A program made the position numbers and the translations under genes. A stretch of 9,697 nucleotides of DNA, taken from NCBI GenBank assembly GCA_016295225.1, contig JAEDLP010000070.1:1-9697 (forward strand). Direction: 5' to 3'. This document shows, in pieces, positions 6,975 to 9,697 of this stretch. Under the pieces are notes generated by a model that saw only the letters and a list, made by a program, of their open reading frames with translations, was not told where the DNA came from and searched no databases. This DNA is from Oscillospiraceae bacterium (GTDB lineage: Bacteria; Bacillota; Clostridia; Oscillospirales; Oscillospiraceae). Numbering within the stretch: position 1 is the first letter of the stretch; every line of letters starts with the position of its first letter.

Positions 6975-7517
6975 TCAGCAGATCACCCGCAGTTCCCCGG
7001 TGTGGGTGTCGATGACGTAGCCGCCAATGCGGATATCGTGGGGGATGAGGGGATGGTTGCGGATGGTCTCCACCGTGTCCTGGACGGACTGCTCCTCGGT
7101 GTCGAAGCCGGCCAGCCACTCCTCAAAGTCCACCCCGCAGTACTTCATCAGGTCGATGGCCTCCTGGGTGATGCCCCGGGCCTTCATGTGGCCGATCATC
7201 ATCTCGCTGTCGATGTGGCGGACGCCGCAGTCGGTGTGGCCGATGACCATGATCTCCTCCACCCCCAGCTCCACGATGGCCACTAGCAGGGAACGGATCA
7301 CCGAGCCGAAGGGGGTGTTGACCACGCCGCCGGCGTTTTTGATAATTTTCACATCGCCGTTCTTCAGGCCCAGGGCGGCGGGCAGCAGCTCCACCAGCCG
7401 GGTGTCCATGCAGGTGAGGATGGCGATCTTCTTGTCGGGGTACTTGCTGGTGGCGTACTGCTCGTACTTCTTCTCTTCCACGAATTTTTTGTTGTAAGCC
7501 AGGATCTCGTCGATCAT
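6975..7517 (-). CDS. Beta-class carbonic anhydrase
   Basis: Catalyses CO2 + H2O to bicarbonate + H+ in the cytoplasm. The 180 residues fit the short beta-CA group. Zinc ligands are visible: C36 within CMDTR (C36, with the D38/R40 dyad), then H94 and C97 in GHTDCG. NAGGVVNTPFGSVIRSL (61-77) is also conserved in the family. The start ATG at 7517 has AAAGGAGGG a few bases upstream. The gene is monocistronic by position: its own promoter lies at 7551-7579 and it is divergent from the metal exporter gene. An in-frame continuation into the SLH gene is prevented by the terminator near 6781-6814. All catalytic residues are present, so it should be active. Confidence 0.93.
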   Translation of the reverse strand: MIDEILAYNKKFVEEKKYEQYATSKYPDKKIAILTCMDTRLVELLPAALGLKNGDVKIIKNAGGVVNTPFGSVIRSLLVAIVELGVEEIMVIGHTDCGVRHIDSEMMIGHMKARGITQEAIDLMKYCGVDFEEWLAGFDTEEQSVQDTVETIRNHPLIPHDIRIGGYVIDTHTGELRVIC

Positions 7518-7550
7518 ACAGCGCCCTCCTTTATCGTTTTCGTCCTCTTT

Positions 7551-7579
7551 ATTTTACCGGTTATCTTTACGCCTGTAAA
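7551..7579 (-). promoter_or_regulatory. Promoter of the carbonic anhydrase gene
   Basis: On the minus strand TTTACA (7579-7574), a 17-base spacer and TAAAAT (7556-7551) lie about 34 bases before the start codon. The -10 box is the same as that of the SLH gene promoter. Confidence 0.75.
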
Positions 7580-7600
7580 GTGACTGGTTTCACAATCTCG

Positions 7601-7629
7601 TTGACAGCGGCATAGAATTTTGGTATCAT
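7601..7629 (+). promoter_or_regulatory. Promoter of the riboswitch/CDF transcription unit
   Basis: TTGACA (7601-7606), a 17-base spacer and TATCAT (7624-7629) place the transcription start near 7636, about 40 bases before the NiCo aptamer. It is divergent from the carbonic anhydrase promoter, with 21 bases between the two -35 boxes. Confidence 0.85.
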
Positions 7630-7671
7630 ACGAATATTCTCTTTGCACTGCGTATTGGTACAGTACAAAAA

Positions 7672-7786
7672 GTACAAACTGAACAGGCCGGGGAACCTCC
7701 CTGGGGCCGGGTCACGCTACGTGGCAGTGGATGAACATCCGCGGGACAGTCGTTACGATTACTGGGACCGTGGGTGTGTTTTTTTT
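7672..7786 (+). promoter_or_regulatory. NiCo (czcD-type) Ni2+/Co2+ riboswitch with terminator platform
   Basis: The leader fits the four-way junction of the NiCo aptamer. P1 is ACTG/CAGT (7678-7681 with 7747-7750), followed by AACAGG. P2 is CCGGGG/CCCTGG (7688-7693 with 7699-7704), followed by the conserved GCCGGG (7706-7711). P3 is CACG/CGTG (7713-7716 with 7720-7723). P4 is GTGGATG/CATCCGC (7727-7733 with 7736-7742), followed by GGGACAGT. The G-rich junction strands and the CAGG...GCCGGG...GGGACAGT order match the family as I remember it. The downstream gene is a CDF metal exporter, the usual target. P1 and P4 3' strands are reused in the terminator at 7735-7786, so metal binding should allow read-through. 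Confidence 0.85.
7735..7786 (+). terminator. Riboswitch-controlled intrinsic terminator
   Basis: ACATCCGCGG (7735-7744) pairs along all ten bases with CCGTGGGTGT (7768-7777, including two G-T pairs). An inner CAGT/ACTG helix (7747-7750 with 7761-7764) follows, and eight Ts lie at 7779-7786. The 5' arm is the 3' half of aptamer P4 and P1. Confidence 0.85.
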
Positions 7787-7844
7787 ACCCTGAACCCAGA
7801 AACCGCACGTGACACAGAGGCACATTTCCAAGGAGGTTTCTCTT

Positions 7845-8750
7845 ATGACCCAATCCAACCATTTCCAGCAGGTGGCCACCCGGGCGTCCCTGGTGAGCAT
7901 CGTGGGCAACCTGCTCCTGTCCGCCTTCAAGCTCTTCGCCGGCATCGTCGGCCACTCCAGCGCCATGCTCAGCGACGCCGTCCACTCGGCCTCGGATGTG
8001 TTCAGCAGCTTCATCGTCATCATCGGCGTGCGCATCGCCGCCCGGAAGCCCGACAAGGAGCACCCCTACGGCCATGAGCGGTTTGAATGCGTGGCCGCCA
8101 TCCTCCTGTCCGTGGTTCTCTTCCTGGTGGGCCTGGGGATCGGGGCCGGAGCCCTTCGGACCATCCTGTCCGGGGAGTATGGGGATCTGTCCGTCCCCGG
8201 TGGGCTGGCTCTCATCGCCGCCATCGTCTCCATCGTCACCAAGGAGGCCATGTTCTGGTACACCAAGGTCAACGCCGCCCGCATCCAGTCCCCCGCCCTC
8301 ATGGCCGACGCCTGGCACCACCGGAGCGACGCCCTGTCCTCGGTGGGGGCTCTCATCGGCATCGGCGGCGCCCGGATGGGCTTCCCCATTCTGGACCCCA
8401 TCGCCAGCGTGGTCATCTGCCTGTTCATTCTGAAGGCCGCTTGCGGCATCTTCAAGGACGCCATCGACCGGATGGTGGACCACGCCTGCGACCAGGAGAC
8501 CGAGACCGCCCTGCGCCAGTGCGCCCTGGACCAGGAGGGGGTCCTGGGGGTGGATCTGCTCCAGACCCGGGTCTTCGGCAGCGTCATCTATGTGGACATG
8601 GAGATCGCCGCCGACGGCAGCCGCACCTTGCGGGAGGCCCACGCCATCGCGGAGACCGTCCACGACGCCATCGAGGCCGCCTTCCCCCAGATCAAGCATA
8701 TCATGGTCCATGTAAATCCCGATACAGAACGCGACAAACCGGAGGGCTGA
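7845..8750 (+). CDS. Cation diffusion facilitator (CDF) metal exporter
   Basis: Proton-coupled exporter of divalent metals, 301 residues, six-helix membrane domain (to about 205) and a cytoplasmic C-terminal domain (about 210-295) ending in HIMVHVNP, as usual in CDF proteins. The metal site pairs are H47/D51 in helix 2 (SDAVHSASD) and H158/D162 in helix 5 (DAWHHRSDALSS), an HD-HD set seen in Zn/Co/Ni/Cd-type members; D44 and D155 are also conserved. HPYGHERFE (73-81) is another family mark. The ATG at 7845 is chosen for AAGGAGG at 7830-7836; an earlier in-frame GTG (7809) has no such site. The NiCo riboswitch upstream argues for Ni2+/Co2+ export in this organism. Confidence 0.93.
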   Translation: MTQSNHFQQVATRASLVSIVGNLLLSAFKLFAGIVGHSSAMLSDAVHSASDVFSSFIVIIGVRIAARKPDKEHPYGHERFECVAAILLSVVLFLVGLGIGAGALRTILSGEYGDLSVPGGLALIAAIVSIVTKEAMFWYTKVNAARIQSPALMADAWHHRSDALSSVGALIGIGGARMGFPILDPIASVVICLFILKAACGIFKDAIDRMVDHACDQETETALRQCALDQEGVLGVDLLQTRVFGSVIYVDMEIAADGSRTLREAHAIAETVHDAIEAAFPQIKHIMVHVNPDTERDKPEG

Positions 8751-8766
8751 CGCCCTCCGGTCTTTT
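8738..8766 (+). terminator. Terminator of the CDF gene, overlapping its stop codon
   Basis: A 10-bp stem ACCGGAGGGC / GCCCTCCGGT (8738-8747 with 8752-8761) has a 4-base loop that contains the CDF stop codon (8748-8750). A short TCTTTTG tract follows. The RAYT gene ends convergently at 8768. Confidence 0.8.
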
Positions 8767-8767
8767 G

Positions 8768-9271
8768 TTATGGGGTATAAAATTCATCCTCCGTCCACTT
8801 GGCGGGGTTGCCGTCGATGTAGCGCCAGATCTCCAGATATTCCGCTTCGCTGCGAATGACATGCTCATAAAAGGACGTCTGAAAGACCTTCTTCCCCGCA
8901 AAGGACTCCAACCTTTTACAAAACCGTGTGGTCAACGACTTGTATGCGCAAATCACATCCATCAAGGTAGGGCGGGGCCTTGGTCCCGCCGTTTCCCCAC
9001 GGAACAGGAGTATGATATGGATATGATTCGGCATGATCACGTATTTGTCCACCACAACAGAATCATACCGGGTTTCCAGCTCCCGCAGTTGTTCTTCCGC
9101 AACGCAGCCCAGTTCCGTCAGGCGGAGCTCGGCGGGAGCAAGCCCCCGCCCTACAGAGATCCTGCTGAGCATAGGTTTCCGATTTTCCGTGCAGATCGTC
9201 ACAAAGTACGCACCGGTTGAAGCATAGTTGTATTGTTTCAAGCGGGGATATTTTCGTTTGGGCAGTTCCAC
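8768..9271 (-). CDS. REP-associated tyrosine transposase (RAYT), Y1/HUH family
   Basis: Single-strand DNA transposase-like protein of 167 residues. It shows the fold's signatures: YFVTICTENRK near 22-32, the HUH metal motif H83-I-H85 in VIMPNHIHIILL, then FYEHVIRSEAEYLEIWRYIDGNPAKW (134-159). Y145 or Y151 is the likely catalytic tyrosine; I cannot choose between them. RAYTs mobilise or maintain REP palindromes. The start is GTG at 9271, two bases after the permease stop, with GAGGAG immediately upstream; the frame is open further upstream but only as a shadow of the permease gene. The codons are more A/T-rich than in neighbouring genes, which suggests transfer. Two REP-like palindromes lie inside the frame (residues about 39-47 and 94-102), in the variable loops. 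No inverted-repeat IS ends were seen. Confidence 0.9.
   Translation of the reverse strand: MELPKRKYPRLKQYNYASTGAYFVTICTENRKPMLSRISVGRGLAPAELRLTELGCVAEEQLRELETRYDSVVVDKYVIMPNHIHIILLFRGETAGPRPRPTLMDVICAYKSLTTRFCKRLESFAGKKVFQTSFYEHVIRSEAEYLEIWRYIDGNPAKWTEDEFYTP
8967..8991 (+). repeat. REP-like palindrome, intragenic copy C (inverted relative to copy B)
   Basis: This 25-base element (GTAGGGCGGG ... TCCCGCCG) differs from copies A and B at only two bases. These are the two bases of the loop-closing pair: G-C in A and B, C-G here, so the hairpin is kept (GGCGGG / CCCGCC, loop CTTG). It encodes residues about 94-102 of the RAYT (TAGPRPRPT), right after the HUH strand. Confidence 0.75.
9130..9155 (-). 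repeat. REP-like palindrome, intragenic copy B
   Basis: Read on the minus strand, this is identical over 26 bases to the intergenic copy at 501-526. It encodes residues about 39-47 of the RAYT (SVGRGLAPA), between the first beta strand and the first helix. It lies in opposite orientation to copy C, 138 bases away. Confidence 0.85.
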
Positions 9272-9273
9272 AT

Positions 9274-9697
9274 TTACTCCTCTACCTTTTCCACGTCCAT
9301 GTTCTTGGGGAGGATCAGGTTCAGGACCACAGCCACCACGAAGACCACAGCCACCACGTTGGCGCCGAACACGGTCTGGATCATGGGGGGGAAGATGGCC
9401 CAAAGGTCGGCTTCGCTGGCGGCGGTGAAGCCAATGCCCACCGACAGGGACAGGGCGGCGATGGTGATATTCCGCTGGGTAAACCCGGCCTTGGCCAGCA
9501 TCTGCACGCCGGAGGTCAGGATAGAGCCGAACATCATGATGGTGCAGCCCCCCAGGACGGACTGGGGCAGGGAGGCGAAGAAGTTGCCCACCGGAGGCAG
9601 CAGCCCGGCCAGGATCATGCAGCCCGCGCCGGTCATAATGGTGAAGCGGTTGACCACCTTGGTCATGGCCACCAGACCCACGTTCTGGCTGAAGGAG
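9274..9697 (-). CDS. NCS2 family xanthine/uracil permease, C-terminal part (partial)
   Basis: Nucleobase:cation symporter-2 member, visible for its last 141 residues; the N-terminus lies beyond the right edge of the window. The first visible residues SFSQNVGLVAMTKVVNR carry the family's QNxGxxxxT signature in the substrate-binding region. Hydrophobic helices follow (GAGCMILAGLLPPVGNFFASLP, then VLGGCTIMMFGSILTSGVQML, NITIAALSLSVGIGF and a final VVAVVFVVAVVLNLILP), ending in a charged tail NMDVEKVEE. The stop TAA is at 9276-9274 and the RAYT GTG follows after two bases. Within NCS2, uracil and xanthine types cannot be separated safely from this end. The frame is intact to the edge. Confidence 0.93.
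   Translation of the reverse strand, partial: SFSQNVGLVAMTKVVNRFTIMTGAGCMILAGLLPPVGNFFASLPQSVLGGCTIMMFGSILTSGVQMLAKAGFTQRNITIAALSLSVGIGFTAASEADLWAIFPPMIQTVFGANVVAVVFVVAVVLNLILPKNMDVEKVEE

Noticed and set aside
6908..6976. A minus-strand hydrophobic frame (ILLQYTLVIIAIIALFQGKKK) just after the carbonic anhydrase stop, resembling a one-helix membrane peptide.
   Set aside because: It has no ATG or TTG start, only an internal GTG and CTG without a ribosome binding site; a stop lies immediately upstream in frame. It could be a remnant or chance, so it is not annotated.
7643..8077. Plus-strand frame beginning in the riboswitch leader.
   Set aside because: It runs through the NiCo aptamer and terminator and then out of frame with the CDF gene, and has no ribosome binding site.
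8768..9271. RAYT as part of a full IS200/IS605 insertion sequence with subterminal hairpins.
   Set aside because: No TnpB, no recognisable left or right ends, and the hairpins are inside the gene; a RAYT/REP arrangement fits better.
1..9697. CRISPR array, tRNA, rRNA or defence island.
   Set aside because: No regularly spaced direct repeats, no tRNA-like cloverleaf with TTCGA/CCA signatures and no rRNA stretches were seen; the genes are transport, metabolism and surface functions.

Overview
The window looks like a chromosomal segment of a high-GC Gram-positive gut anaerobe, most likely a clostridial Oscillospiraceae-type organism (Flavonifractor/Lawsonibacter-like). This is inferred from strong AAGGAGG ribosome binding sites, consensus TTGACA promoters, a T-box leader, a NiCo (czcD-type) riboswitch, SLH surface-protein repeats and GC-rich codon use. 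No species call can be made from the sequence alone. Most of the window is ordinary metabolism and transport; the interesting content is in the intergenic RNA and in a repeat/transposase relationship.

Layout. Bases 1-468 are the 3' end of an ABC-2 type permease, followed by a GC-rich REP-like hairpin. Bases 553-865 hold a promoter and a T-box leader with an apparent ATG (Met) specifier and a terminator. It controls metN-metI-metQ (920-3480), a complete D/L-methionine ABC importer: ATPase with NIL domain, permease and lipoprotein. A strong terminator closes this operon. A MATE efflux protein follows with its own promoter (3544-4990). A bidirectional-looking terminator (5004-5033) separates it from a convergent minus-strand gene for a secreted GLUG/SLH surface protein (5050-6675).

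Between the SLH gene and a minus-strand beta-carbonic anhydrase (6975-7517) is a gene-free stretch. It contains the SLH promoter, a minus-strand terminator hairpin, and, overlapping that hairpin, a plus-strand promoter followed about 90 bases later by an intrinsic terminator. This is a candidate small RNA. Divergent from the carbonic anhydrase is a cation diffusion facilitator (7845-8750). Its leader carries a NiCo riboswitch whose P1 and P4 3' strands are also the 5' arm of an intrinsic terminator, so metal binding should switch the exporter on.

The right end has a RAYT-type (REP-associated tyrosine transposase, Y1/HUH) gene (8768-9271, minus). It starts two bases after the stop of a partial NCS2 xanthine/uracil permease (9274-9697, minus). 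The RAYT reading frame contains two inverted copies of the same GC-rich palindrome that lies behind the ABC permease; one copy is identical over 26 bases to that intergenic element. This suggests a resident RAYT/REP system whose element is built into its own transposase gene, and it is the main observation offered for follow-up.
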